Part shown: one piece after another, positions 14,535-23,327 of the stretch
Position numbering within the stretch: position 1 is the first letter of the stretch
Layout of the letters: every line of letters starts with the position of its first letter
Assembly (NCBI GenBank): GCA_947501695.1
Contig: CANMWO010000002.1
Span: forward strand, 496,001-560,000
Length of the DNA stretch: 64,000 bases
Reading direction: 5' to 3'
DNA from: an uncultured Sphingomonadaceae bacterium
GTDB lineage: Bacteria > Pseudomonadota > Alphaproteobacteria > Sphingomonadales > Sphingomonadaceae
The notes under the pieces: generated by a model
The model's input: only the letters and a program-made list of their open reading frames with translations
What the model was told of the DNA's origin: nothing
Database searches by the model: none
Program-made: the position numbers and the translations under genes

Positions 14535-17500
14535 TTAAAAGCCGACACGCAGGGATAGGCGAACACCAATCGAGACATGATCTCGCAACTGTTCCTCTGC
14601 ACTCACTTCGCCAGCGACGAGCAGATTGCGAGATCCGCTTACAAGCCGCAAGCCCGCAAGCCAACCATCGGTGCGGGTATCAGGGGATAATGTAAACGCG
14701 TCGCCATCCTTGAACCTGGCCGTGGTGTTGCCAAGGTCGCCGCCAATGATCTGGCGATAGCCGCCTTCCACCTCTGCGCGGAACCAAATCCCATCGGGAT
14801 CCGTATCACCGAAGTTCAAGGCTGCTGCCAATGTCGTATTCAAAGCCAGCTCGTCGCTGTCGCGATCCTCGACGATAAGGTTAAACGCATCGCCGCCTTC
14901 GGTTTCAGTATAGCCGTCTTCTTTAAGGTTATAATAATCGACCGATACCGAGGGACGCAGAGAAACCCGTCCAATGTCCATTTCATAGGCTAGGCCGCCG
15001 GCAAGGCTGTACAAATCACCGGACCAATCCGCGACGGCAAATCGCGGTGCTGGCTGGTCATCGCCTTCGGCTTTTATTTCGAACCGGCGCTGCGAATCAA
15101 ATTCGACCTTGGCGTAGGAGCCGCGTGCAAAAGCACGTAGTCCGCCCCAGCGTGCGCGCCAATAAGCAGCAAATTCATATTGGTCGCTATCCACTTCGTT
15201 CGCCGCGTCATCATCGCTATCGTTGCTGTTCAGGTAGCCCAGAGAAATACCGAAATTACCGATACCGCCTGCCTCGACTTCAATGCCTGCGGTGGTACCA
15301 AGGCCCGTAATGTCATAGCTGTCGGTCTGTCCGCGATCCTTGGAGACGCCCCAAACGGTTTGTTGCAACCAGAAGCCCCAGCCGCCCTGATCGCTGTAAG
15401 GCGCAACCGGGTCGGTCAGGAAACGGGCCGTGGAGCGCGAACCCTGGCTGACCGTTGCGAAGACGCCGCCCGCATGGTCCGGCAGCATCTGTTGGATGGT
15501 TTCGTCAAAAACCTCTGCTGTGGTGGCACCCAGAAAACCGGACGCAACCATTTGATCATTGTCGATCACCTTGAATATAGCTTCATAGGCACTGGCCTGC
15601 GACCGCGTGAGATTCAATTCCGTCGCCGTCTTGCGCTTTATGTCCACCCAGACCGCACCATCGGTATCATCGCCTGACACGCTACTCTTGAACATATAGG
15701 CCGACACCACGCCGTCGGACGCCAGGTTTTCACTGCCCGTCAAAGTACCTGCATCGACAATCTGATAGCGCCCCTCAGATTCGCTCACGCTGACCAGATC
15801 GATTTCCAATTGGGTGCCTTGATCAAAATTGGCGGTATCAGCGACCCGAAATTGTGTGAAATTTCCAGAACGGCCGTCAATGGTAACCCCAAGCGTACCT
15901 TCATCGGTAACATTGAGCGAGCTGATGTCCACGCCAGCGGTATTTGTCGCGATCAAAGTGCCGCCATTAACGTTGATCGCCGCTCCTGCTGCTCCTGCAA
16001 GCGCACCGCGAAACGTCGCTTCTTCTGAAACGGTCAGACGATCTGCGCCGCCGCCAAAATCAAGCCGCCCGCTAACCTGTCCGCCATCAATGTCGAAACG
16101 ATCATCGCCGGAGCCAAAACGAACTTCGCCGATAATGGCAGGTGCAGCCGCATTGTCGCGGGCGAATTGCCGGACAGTCGCGCCGCCATTATTTTCGGAC
16201 AGATCAATAGCGATGGCTTTGCCGACTCCACCATTTTCGCTGATCGCCTGAATGGTGCCGCTATTTTCTACAGAGTCCAAACCACCGGACCGATCAACAA
16301 TCGCACCAGCTGATCCATCATTCGCCGCTATTGCGCCAATGGTCCCGCTGTTGCTGATCGAGTCGAGCTCTCCAAATTCACCGACCACGATGGCATAAAC
16401 CGCAGAATCGGCTGCATCGCCGCCAGATGCGCTGATCTCTCCGTTGTTGGTAATCCTTGGCACATAGGCATATTGCTCGATGCGGATAGCCGTGGCATTA
16501 TCATCAAAGGAATCAGCACTTACCGTGCCATTGACCAATATGCCGCCCACGATGTCCGTGCTACCCGTAACCAGCAAGCCGTTGCCAGCAACGCCATCAT
16601 AAATGCCCCTGCCTCTGATCGAGCCATTGATCACGACACCATGACCGTCGGCCGCGTCGCCAGCAACAACACCAATTCGAGTATAGTCTTCGGAACCAAT
16701 CTGTACGGCTGGTGCTTCACCAAAGGATGTGACCGCAGCATTGCCTTCTTCATCATCATCGATACCGTCACCATCTTCATCATCCTCATCAGGATCAGCA
16801 TTGACCGGTCGGACGTCAAAAATTACGCCGCCTGCAACATCATCATATATGGCAACCGCCGGACCACCCTGCAGCAGATCATCAGCATCCAGTTTTGATA
16901 CATCACTTGGCCGTGTCGTGCTGCGATAGCCGGTTGCGGTGATCGTATTCTGGATCAACAGTGCACCGTCGATTTCATCGTAAATCTCTACGCCGACCGC
17001 GCCCTCGCCGCGCACCCCAACGGAACCGCGCACCGTTACATCGCCTGTCGCAGCTGCCCTGATCCCCACACTATCGTCGCCAGTCACTGTGATCCGACCG
17101 CTGTGATTCAGTGATCCATCGATGGCATTTCCGAGATATATCCCGGCACTGTCATTGCCTTCGATCGTGATCGTGCCGCTGTTGACAATCGAACCGTTAA
17201 ATGACCCCTCTGTGTAAATACCAATGCGATCTTGACCGGTTGCAAACCGACCATCCAGATCGCCGTCTTCGTCCGAATCCGTCGGCGTGTAATTTTCATC
17301 CATGATGATCGAGCCGCTATTGGTGATTGTGCCAGTCGCATTTGTCTCGGCGACGATCCCGCGGGTGCGATTGCCTCCGGTAACCTGGATGGTGCCTTGA
17401 TTATTGACGTCATGATCACTGTCCATTCTTACAGCCGAACCGCCGGTTAGCTTTATCGAACCCTTGTCGGTGATCCGGATGTCATCATTGTCATCGCTCG

Positions 17501-17609
17501 TCGCAATCGGCGTGGTCCTCGCGGTATCGATCACGGTTTCAGCATGGACAGGGCCAGCAGCGATCAACAGGATGGGGGTGAGACTGGTGCAGGCGAGAAA
17601 TTTACGCAT
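14535..17609 (-). CDS. Autotransporter with C-terminal outer-membrane beta-barrel
   Basis: A 1024-residue protein with a signal peptide (LTPILLIAAGPVHA). A long passenger (about 25-740) is built from repeated N-x-G-x-I / V-x-N-S-G-x-I phrases such as TITNSGSIIM, SIVNSGTITI and SVENSGTIQA, typical of a right-handed beta-helix. A C-terminal autotransporter barrel (about 745-1024, from GGWGFWLQQ to LSLRVGF) ends in Phe. At about residues 268-292 there is an Asp/Glu-rich insertion (DPDEDDEDGDGIDDDEEG) like a thrombospondin type-3 calcium-binding repeat. The passenger is displayed on the surface; an adhesin or structural role is likely. It lies just downstream of the FecI-FecR-TonB genes, so it may be a target of that signalling cascade. 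Confidence 0.9.
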   Translation of the reverse strand: MRKFLACTSLTPILLIAAGPVHAETVIDTARTTPIATSDDNDDIRITDKGSIKLTGGSAVRMDSDHDVNNQGTIQVTGGNRTRGIVAETNATGTITNSGSIIMDENYTPTDSDEDGDLDGRFATGQDRIGIYTEGSFNGSIVNSGTITIEGNDSAGIYLGNAIDGSLNHSGRITVTGDDSVGIRAAATGDVTVRGSVGVRGEGAVGVEIYDEIDGALLIQNTITATGYRSTTRPSDVSKLDADDLLQGGPAVAIYDDVAGGVIFDVRPVNADPDEDDEDGDGIDDDEEGNAAVTSFGEAPAVQIGSEDYTRIGVVAGDAADGHGVVINGSIRGRGIYDGVAGNGLLVTGSTDIVGGILVNGTVSADSFDDNATAIRIEQYAYVPRITNNGEISASGGDAADSAVYAIVVGEFGELDSISNSGTIGAIAANDGSAGAIVDRSGGLDSVENSGTIQAISENGGVGKAIAIDLSENNGGATVRQFARDNAAAPAIIGEVRFGSGDDRFDIDGGQVSGRLDFGGGADRLTVSEEATFRGALAGAAGAAINVNGGTLIATNTAGVDISSLNVTDEGTLGVTIDGRSGNFTQFRVADTANFDQGTQLEIDLVSVSESEGRYQIVDAGTLTGSENLASDGVVSAYMFKSSVSGDDTDGAVWVDIKRKTATELNLTRSQASAYEAIFKVIDNDQMVASGFLGATTAEVFDETIQQMLPDHAGGVFATVSQGSRSTARFLTDPVAPYSDQGGWGFWLQQTVWGVSKDRGQTDSYDITGLGTTAGIEVEAGGIGNFGISLGYLNSNDSDDDAANEVDSDQYEFAAYWRARWGGLRAFARGSYAKVEFDSQRRFEIKAEGDDQPAPRFAVADWSGDLYSLAGGLAYEMDIGRVSLRPSVSVDYYNLKEDGYTETEGGDAFNLIVEDRDSDELALNTTLAAALNFGDTDPDGIWFRAEVEGGYRQIIGGDLGNTTARFKDGDAFTLSPDTRTDGWLAGLRLVSGSRNLLVAGEVSAEEQLRDHVSIGVRLSLRVGF

Positions 17610-17760
17610 GGGGGTGGTAATCCTTGTCTGAATATGAAGTTCGGGATATTCGACAAGACGTCGCCGTCAGGAACTAACCGTATGACAGGCCGCCAATGCG
17701 CGTATGATTTACATCTAGTGATCTGTAATATTTAGCTTTTAAAACAGCCAGCTTGAGCAG
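17610..17760. other. Short intergenic region with an inverted repeat
   Basis: The 150 bases between the TonB receptor stop and the autotransporter start contain TTACA-N10-TGTAA at 17709-17728. No clear terminator is visible, so readthrough from the fecIRA-like genes into the autotransporter gene is possible. Confidence 0.3.
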
Positions 17761-20190
17761 CTAAAACTTAACGTCGAAACCGATCCTAATGGTGCGGGGA
17801 CGTAGCGGTGTAATCTGCTCGCCGAACGGCAGCGTGAAAGGCGAACCCAGGGCAAAACGATTGCCTGTCGCATTGAAAATATTGGATGCCTCCAACCAGA
17901 TCGACCGCGGACCCAGATCCAGGCTCGCCGACAGACCAGTATCAATAAAGTCACCCTGATTGACATCCAGCACCGGACCGATGCCCAACCGGGATTCTCC
18001 TGTGTAACGAGCCCAGGCGGAAAACGAGATATCTGCTTGATCGGACAGAGGCCTGTTGTAGCTAACGCCCAGTCGTCCTGAAAAATTTGCAACATTCGGT
18101 AGGTTGTTGCTTTCAACTATCACAGCCCCTTCCGGCAGACCGTCGGAAAATTCAGCTTCCGAATTGCCGACGAAAATCGTGTCGGCAGGCTCTGTCAGGC
18201 GGCTGTCGGACCAGATCGCACTGGCTTCAATCGCTAAACCGGGCAACGGTCGCCAATTCATCGATCCGTCAATTGTCCATATCCGACCGCGACCAATATT
18301 CAGGGTGCCCGGCAACCCGTCATTTCCGATCAGATCGGCCTGTATATCATTCCACTTCGTATAAGCCGCCGAGATTCCAGCATCAAAACCGGTCTCGCCA
18401 CCACTACTATAGACCAGCCCCGCCTCGATAGCGGATACTTCGTCATTGCGGAACCGTTCGACCCGATCGTCCCGCACTGCAATGCCTGCAGCGCGAAAAC
18501 TCTCTTGATAGCGCACATGGCCCGTCAGGTTTTTCGCAAACCGGTATTGGGCCCCGACCGAGGGTAAAAAGGCAGTCTGGCTTCGCTTCGCCTTTTCCTC
18601 AGATACGATCCTCACAAAGGACGGCGTATCAAGCGTCTTACCCTCGAGCCATACACGACTTATCCGGCCACCGGCATTAACCATCAGGCGGTTCGATAGC
18701 GGCCATGTAACCTCGCCAAAAGCCGTGGCCTCGCTGGTTTCATTTTCAATGCCGACAATATTATTCGAGAAAAATTCGCTCTCAACCGAGCGCCTGATCC
18801 GATAGCGGTTATTGATCAAGCTCGTTCCGAAAAACCAGCTACCGCCATTGTCCATCGACCGGGACAGTCGCGTTTCCGATGTTAGCAGGCGGATGTCACC
18901 ACGCTGGCGGAACAACCCGAGCTGTTCCGGAAAAAAATCTCCAAAGGCAGGTAGTGTTAAGTCGAATGTCTCCGAAACCCTCTGGTCGACAAGATTAATT
19001 GCCGTTGTCAGCTCGATATCATCCCATTGCTTGCCAACCACCAATTGTCCCAGGACAAACCGGTTGTTGTAAGGTTGTGCAAATGGTGCAGCCCGATCGA
19101 GCTTGTCGCCCGACCGGTCGGCATATTGACCATCACGACCGTCAATCTCTTGTGCTGCTGCCATCACGTCCATCGACCATCCCGCACCCGGATCGACGCG
19201 AAGCATGAAACGGCCACCGATAGTATCCATCTGGTTTACGTCATTCAGTCCGCGGCGGCGGTCGTCAATATAGCCGCCCTGCTCGCCGCCATAGATCGAT
19301 GCCCGAATGCCGATGGCCCCCGCGACTAGAGGTATATTCACGGTCGCATTGGCATCTGCAGACGGATCACCATGTTGCGTAGCCGCCAGAGCAATCGACG
19401 TTTTTCCGCTCAGTTCATCTAGCTGCACCGCATTTGGTACTAACCGAATGACGCCGCCTAAAGTACCCGCCCCAAAACGTGTTCCTTGTGGCCCCTGATA
19501 TACTTCAATGGTGCTCAGGTCGATCAACCTTAAATCCGGGTCCGGGGCATTATAATTAAGCCGCGCTTCGCCGAGATACTGTCCGGACACCGCCTGATTG
19601 GGTCCGTTAAAACTGGAATCTGCGACCCCGCGGATAAACAATCGATTGCGGCCGGGGCCCAATTGTGTCGAGCTAAGACTCGGCAGCGTTTCCAAAAGTG
19701 CATCCGTCCCGCGGACCTCGGCTGATGGCCCGACCTCATCGAGCGACAGCGTCAATCGACTGCCCGCAGCATCGGATTTAATAGTGTGGCGCATCAATTG
19801 GCCGGTAACAATAATATCCGGATTGATGACGGGTGGTGGCAGCGGTTTGGCAGCAGCATATTTTTGTCCTCGCACAGCCCGCTTCGACTGTTTCGGCACA
19901 GGTATAATCCGCCAGTGACGCGCATGTACGCGCTGTGGTTTTGCACCGATACCTGCTAGCAACCGAGTTAATGCCTGATGGGAGGTCATCCGTCCCTTGA
20001 TGCGCGGTACTCGTCTCGCGCCCATGCGGGGATCGGCCAATCCGATACTGATGCCAGCCTGTTCTCCAAGCGTAAAAATCGCAGAGTCTAATCGACCTGC
20101 GGCAATATCTACTTCAATCTGGCTTTGGGCATGAGCGGGAGCTGCAATCGCAACACCCAGAACAGCGGCCGCTAGACTATGGTAACGCAT
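17761..20190 (-). CDS. TonB-dependent receptor with STN signalling domain (FecA-like)
   Basis: An 809-residue receptor. A signal peptide (AAAVLGVAIAAPAHAQ) is followed by a secretin/TonB N-terminal (STN) domain at about residues 22-95 (FTLGEQAGISIGLADPRMG, LTRLLAGIG). The plug starts near residue 125 (PDIIVTGQL; NRLFIRGVADSSF; STIEVYQGPQGTRFGAGTLG), and the barrel ends in TIRIGFDVKF. STN domains contact the FecR-type anti-sigma factor. The start overlaps the end of the fecR-like gene by 14 bases, which indicates translational coupling. Together with the upstream sigma and fecR genes it forms a complete cell-surface signalling set. The ligand is not deducible; iron-siderophore and oligosaccharide ligands are both known for such sets. 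Confidence 0.9.
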   Translation of the reverse strand: MRYHSLAAAVLGVAIAAPAHAQSQIEVDIAAGRLDSAIFTLGEQAGISIGLADPRMGARRVPRIKGRMTSHQALTRLLAGIGAKPQRVHARHWRIIPVPKQSKRAVRGQKYAAAKPLPPPVINPDIIVTGQLMRHTIKSDAAGSRLTLSLDEVGPSAEVRGTDALLETLPSLSSTQLGPGRNRLFIRGVADSSFNGPNQAVSGQYLGEARLNYNAPDPDLRLIDLSTIEVYQGPQGTRFGAGTLGGVIRLVPNAVQLDELSGKTSIALAATQHGDPSADANATVNIPLVAGAIGIRASIYGGEQGGYIDDRRRGLNDVNQMDTIGGRFMLRVDPGAGWSMDVMAAAQEIDGRDGQYADRSGDKLDRAAPFAQPYNNRFVLGQLVVGKQWDDIELTTAINLVDQRVSETFDLTLPAFGDFFPEQLGLFRQRGDIRLLTSETRLSRSMDNGGSWFFGTSLINNRYRIRRSVESEFFSNNIVGIENETSEATAFGEVTWPLSNRLMVNAGGRISRVWLEGKTLDTPSFVRIVSEEKAKRSQTAFLPSVGAQYRFAKNLTGHVRYQESFRAAGIAVRDDRVERFRNDEVSAIEAGLVYSSGGETGFDAGISAAYTKWNDIQADLIGNDGLPGTLNIGRGRIWTIDGSMNWRPLPGLAIEASAIWSDSRLTEPADTIFVGNSEAEFSDGLPEGAVIVESNNLPNVANFSGRLGVSYNRPLSDQADISFSAWARYTGESRLGIGPVLDVNQGDFIDTGLSASLDLGPRSIWLEASNIFNATGNRFALGSPFTLPFGEQITPLRPRTIRIGFDVKF

Positions 20191-21157
20191 CGTCCCCGAT
20201 CAAAATCCAACCCTTACCTTGTTTTTTTGCCTGTACTCCAAGAACGGCAGCAATCGGCTCGATATTTTGCTGGTCTTCTTGGTTCAATTGAATCACGCCG
20301 CTAAATGGCCGGCCTGCGACCTCTGGAGATGCCACTATAGTAATCCCGAGATTTCGGTTCAGCGCCTGCGCAACCTCGCCCAATGTTTCACCGGCAAAAC
20401 TGAGTCGTCCGGTACGCCAGGAACCGACTTTTTCGACAGCGATGGCCGAGACGGTCACCCGGTTTTCCAAAGCCGGTCGATAGAGACGCTTGCCTGCGGG
20501 CAGACTGACATTCTCTCGGCCCGGGTTATAGATCACCACCCCCTCAGAAACAGTAACATCAAGAGCTTCAGCGCTGCGTATGACATTAAACTCAGTACCT
20601 GCATCGACAAGGCGAACATCGCCAGTATCGACAATAAAGGGGTCTCCCTCGTCATGAACAACAGTGAATAATGCCTCACCGCGGTCCAGACGGGCATAGC
20701 GCGGTTTTTTATGATCCAAGGCAATGTTCGTATTGCCGTTAAGGGTGATTTTGCTGCCATCGGGCAGTGCCACAATTTCCGTCTGGCCGGGGCCCGTCAT
20801 GACATCATATGGCTGTGGCATCTGGGTCCACACCCCGGCACTGACTGCAAATACGAGCGATGCTGCTATTGCCCCGAACATCATGCGTCGACGGTTCGTC
20901 TGCGTTCCGGGCATGATAAATTCATCATTGGCAGGGATCGGAAGAGGGTCTTTGTTTTCTTTTTCCTGTTCGACATTATTCGATAGTTCGACATATTTAT
21001 TTTCTGCGCGAAGCATATTTTCATAGGCTGAGTTATGCTGAGGATCCGCCTCCAGCCACAAGGTAAACTCCTCCCAATCGGCAAAATCAGCCGCTCCGAT
21101 TCGGATTGCCCAGGCCACAGCCTGGTCTTGGATATTGTTTTGTTTTTCAACCATCAT
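20177..21157 (-). CDS. FecR-type anti-sigma factor / signal transducer
   Basis: I place the start at the ATG at 21157 (AGGA five bases upstream) rather than 33 bases further up. The 326-residue protein has a cytoplasmic N-terminal anti-sigma domain (DQAVAWAIRIGAADFADWEE, the DUF4880-type motif). A single membrane helix follows around residue 95-112 (FGAIAASLVFAVSAGVW). The periplasmic FecR domain contains GQTEIVALPDGSKITLNGNT and LDRGEALFTV. It ends with a region resembling an STN-like fold. It would hold the FecI-type sigma factor inactive until the partner receptor binds ligand. The gene lies between the sigma and receptor genes. Confidence 0.9.
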   Translation of the reverse strand: MMVEKQNNIQDQAVAWAIRIGAADFADWEEFTLWLEADPQHNSAYENMLRAENKYVELSNNVEQEKENKDPLPIPANDEFIMPGTQTNRRRMMFGAIAASLVFAVSAGVWTQMPQPYDVMTGPGQTEIVALPDGSKITLNGNTNIALDHKKPRYARLDRGEALFTVVHDEGDPFIVDTGDVRLVDAGTEFNVIRSAEALDVTVSEGVVIYNPGRENVSLPAGKRLYRPALENRVTVSAIAVEKVGSWRTGRLSFAGETLGEVAQALNRNLGITIVASPEVAGRPFSGVIQLNQEDQQNIEPIAAVLGVQAKKQGKGWILIGDDALP

Positions 21158-21217
21158 ACATGTCCTGTGACATAGACGTTGCCAATGCACCGATCCCGCA
21201 TTGCATCGCTTTCGTTA

Positions 21218-21727
21218 TCACCGATCTTCCCCCTCTTGCCACTCCACCAACGCCCGATAAGCTTTTTGCAAATCTTTCTCGACTGCGCTCAGGCTGATCC
21301 CCATTTCCTCGGCAATCTGGCGCTGGCCGATACCGTCAATTCGAAATCGACGAAAAATCTCGAACACACGCGGCCCTTCATTGCTAATCCTCTCTTCGAC
21401 CGCAGCAAGTTGCTGGTTTGCGATCAGCGCACGATCAGGAAGTGGCAGGTCTGATGCCTCACCGGCTCCTCTGCTGATATCGCTCCATTCATTGTCGCGC
21501 TGCCGCGCTCGCTCATCCTTCCGATAGCGGTCATGCATCGCATTATTGGCAGCGCGGTAAAGATAAGGAAGCGGACTAACAATATTGCTGTCGTCCACAT
21601 GAGACAGCTTCAACCAGAGATCTTGCAAGATATCTTCTGCATTATCCCGAGCGCCACGCGCGCTCAAAAAACGCAAGAGTGCATCGCGATGCGCAAGGAA
21701 AACGGCCTGAAGTTTTTGATGCTTCAT
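21218..21727 (-). CDS. FecI-like ECF RNA polymerase sigma factor
   Basis: A 169-residue sigma factor if started at the ATG at 21727 (MKHQKLQAVFLAHRDALLRF), which matches the usual N-terminus of this family; a TTG at 21793 is upstream in frame. Region 2 is seen in SARGARDNAEDILQDLWLKL and LPYLYRAANNAMHDRYRK. Region 4 is seen in IDGIGQRQIAEEMGISLSAV. ECF sigma factors of the FecI group transcribe their own cell-surface signalling targets when released by FecR. The gene is first in the fecIRA-like operon. A 14-base palindrome lies 120 bases upstream. Confidence 0.9.
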   Translation of the reverse strand: MKHQKLQAVFLAHRDALLRFLSARGARDNAEDILQDLWLKLSHVDDSNIVSPLPYLYRAANNAMHDRYRKDERARQRDNEWSDISRGAGEASDLPLPDRALIANQQLAAVEERISNEGPRVFEIFRRFRIDGIGQRQIAEEMGISLSAVEKDLQKAYRALVEWQEGEDR

Positions 21728-21849
21728 AAGTTGAAGAATCTCTGCGGTCTGGAGACGGCGGGCTTTAATGAACGGATGGATTTCATTCTGCAAGCCTCGA
21801 TAAATGCGAATCTTGATGCGGATATAACTTATTCTGCAACTGTGTCATC

Positions 21850-21863
21850 GTGTAAATTTACAC
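21850..21863. promoter_or_regulatory. Palindrome GTGTAAATTTACAC upstream of the sigma gene
   Basis: A perfect 14-base palindrome about 120 bases upstream of the FecI-type start codon and inside the divergent region. It shares the GTAAATTTAC core with the palindrome at 1233-1244. It is probably an operator of an unknown regulator. Confidence 0.45.
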
Positions 21864-21910
21864 ATGGATACATAATATATCGTCTTGATCGAAAAAAAGT
21901 TCAAAAAAAT

Positions 21911-22046
21911 TTGCGGGTTTCGGTAAGCGATGACGTCTCAAATATCGGACCCATCCCGAACCCTGCGGGTCCAATTTTTCCGAATCTTTCCCCGAAGATC
22001 GGAACTCCCGGGGGAAGGTTAAATTCGATCTTCCCTCGGGTCTTTT
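21911..22046 (+). ncRNA. Structured leader or small RNA upstream of DUF6491-like lipoprotein gene
   Basis: This gene-free 136-base stretch holds, in order, an ECF-like promoter candidate (GCGGGTTT at 21913-21920; CGTCT at 21934-21938) and a hairpin GGACCC / GGGTCC (21947-21972) followed by five T. A strong hairpin CCCGGGGGAAG / CTTCCCTCGGG (22007-22017 / 22030-22040) followed by TCTTTT has the form of an intrinsic terminator. GAAGATC (21994-22000) can pair with GATCTTC (22027-22033), which overlaps the terminator stem, so two mutually exclusive folds exist. It is either an attenuator for the gene at 22075 or an sRNA of about 100 bases. Confidence 0.4.
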
Positions 22047-22074
22047 CGGATATTCATTTTCAGGAGCAAGCACA

Positions 22075-22467
22075 TTGAAATATATGGGATTATTAATGCT
22101 GCCATTCATGCTTTCTGGTTGTGCATCCTCTACTTCTAGCGAAAATTTTGCGGGCAAGCGCGAGATGGTTTTTATTCCACCAGTTGATATTTATGAAACG
22201 ACGAATTGTATTTCTCTCAACCAAGTTCGCTCGACCAAGGTCATTGACCGTATTGGTATTACTTATGAAATGCCGAACCGGAAAGTCTGGCTAAACCGAC
22301 CAAAATGGGGTGCTTCTGTCCTCAATGACGGTTTGATCATGGTCACGCAAAGCGGCGGCAACAGGCTTTGTTCGGGAGATATCGTCCGATTTCTCGATCG
22401 CTCACCGACAGGGTATCGCGGCTCCATCGCGCTGGGACCATTTATTAGCTATTCTGACAACCAATAA
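22075..22467 (+). CDS. DUF6491-like lipoprotein
   Basis: A 130-residue small envelope protein. The start is a TTG at 22075 with AGGAG eight bases upstream; an in-frame ATG at 22084 is an alternative. A lipobox (FMLSGCASS) predicts lipid attachment at the Cys. The mature part contains NCISLNQVRSTKVIDRIGI, a phrase characteristic of the DUF6491 family, and a second Cys in RLCSGD. The family has no known function and is widespread in Sphingomonadales and Xanthomonadales. It is preceded by the structured leader described above and followed at 20 bases by the aldose epimerase gene. Confidence 0.7.
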   Translation: MKYMGLLMLPFMLSGCASSTSSENFAGKREMVFIPPVDIYETTNCISLNQVRSTKVIDRIGITYEMPNRKVWLNRPKWGASVLNDGLIMVTQSGGNRLCSGDIVRFLDRSPTGYRGSIALGPFISYSDNQ

Positions 22468-22487
22468 ACCCCTATCTTGCCGGGATC

Positions 22488-23327
22488 ATGATCCCACTCC
22501 ATAACAATGACATAAGCTTGCTTATCGATCCCCAACGCGGCGGAGGAATATTGCGATTTGACTGGCACGGCAAAGCGATATTCTGGCCGGCTAGGGATGA
22601 GGAATGCGGCCCATTGGGACTAGCCAATTTTGTGCTCGTCCCGTTTTCCAACCGGATCGCGCAGGGCTGCTTTTCGGTTGAAGGTAAATCTGTAAATATT
22701 CCACCCAACTATCCGGCTGCATCGTCACACCATGCCATCCACGGACATGGTTGGACCACCGCTTGGGAGGTGATAGCAAAATCAGAGGAAGCACTGCACC
22801 TGCGTTATCAGCATCCAGCCGATAGTTGGCCATGGGATTACACCTGTGATCAAGAAATAACCCTGACAGCTCATGGCTATGTCCATAAGCTAGCCATTAC
22901 AAACCAGAGTGCCACCGACATGCCCGCAGGCTTGGGCTTTCATCCCTATTTTCCGCGCACTGGCGCCCAACTACACACGATATTTGAAGGTTTCTGGGAC
23001 GTCGCAGACGATGGACTGCCTACCAAATGGATCGCAAAGACTGGTGCTTATGACCTCTCGGCAGATGATCCGGTCGATACGGTGTTTACCGGCCGCAAAA
23101 CCGAGCACCGGATCGATTGGCCAACCCATCAGTTGACCATGACGCCAGATGCGGACCTGTCCGAAACTCATATTTTTGTGCCACCCGGCGAAGATTATTT
23201 CTGCGTCGAACCGGTTAGTCATATGACTGATGCGGTCAATCGGGACGGTTTAAAGGTTTTATCGCCCGGTGAAACATGGTCCACTCGGGTTGAATTTTCT
23301 GTGACCGAAAACGATCAACCAGCTTGA
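22488..23327 (+). CDS. Aldose 1-epimerase (galactose mutarotase family)
   Basis: A 279-residue cytoplasmic enzyme of the mutarotase superfamily. It has the conserved Asn/Arg region (LVPFSNRIAQG), the HGHGW substrate-binding His motif near residue 88, GLGFHPYFPR with a second His, and a C-terminal Glu in CVEPVSH as catalytic base. It interconverts alpha and beta anomers of free sugars such as glucose or xylose before kinase steps, which suits the adjoining sugar catabolic genes. Its 3' end overlaps the convergent eda gene by 13 bases. Confidence 0.85.
   Translation: MIPLHNNDISLLIDPQRGGGILRFDWHGKAIFWPARDEECGPLGLANFVLVPFSNRIAQGCFSVEGKSVNIPPNYPAASSHHAIHGHGWTTAWEVIAKSEEALHLRYQHPADSWPWDYTCDQEITLTAHGYVHKLAITNQSATDMPAGLGFHPYFPRTGAQLHTIFEGFWDVADDGLPTKWIAKTGAYDLSADDPVDTVFTGRKTEHRIDWPTHQLTMTPDADLSETHIFVPPGEDYFCVEPVSHMTDAVNRDGLKVLSPGETWSTRVEFSVTENDQPA

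Noticed and set aside
22455-22466. TGACAAC near the end of the DUF6491-like gene as an operator for the aldose epimerase
   Set aside because: Only the left half-site is present; no inverted second half follows.
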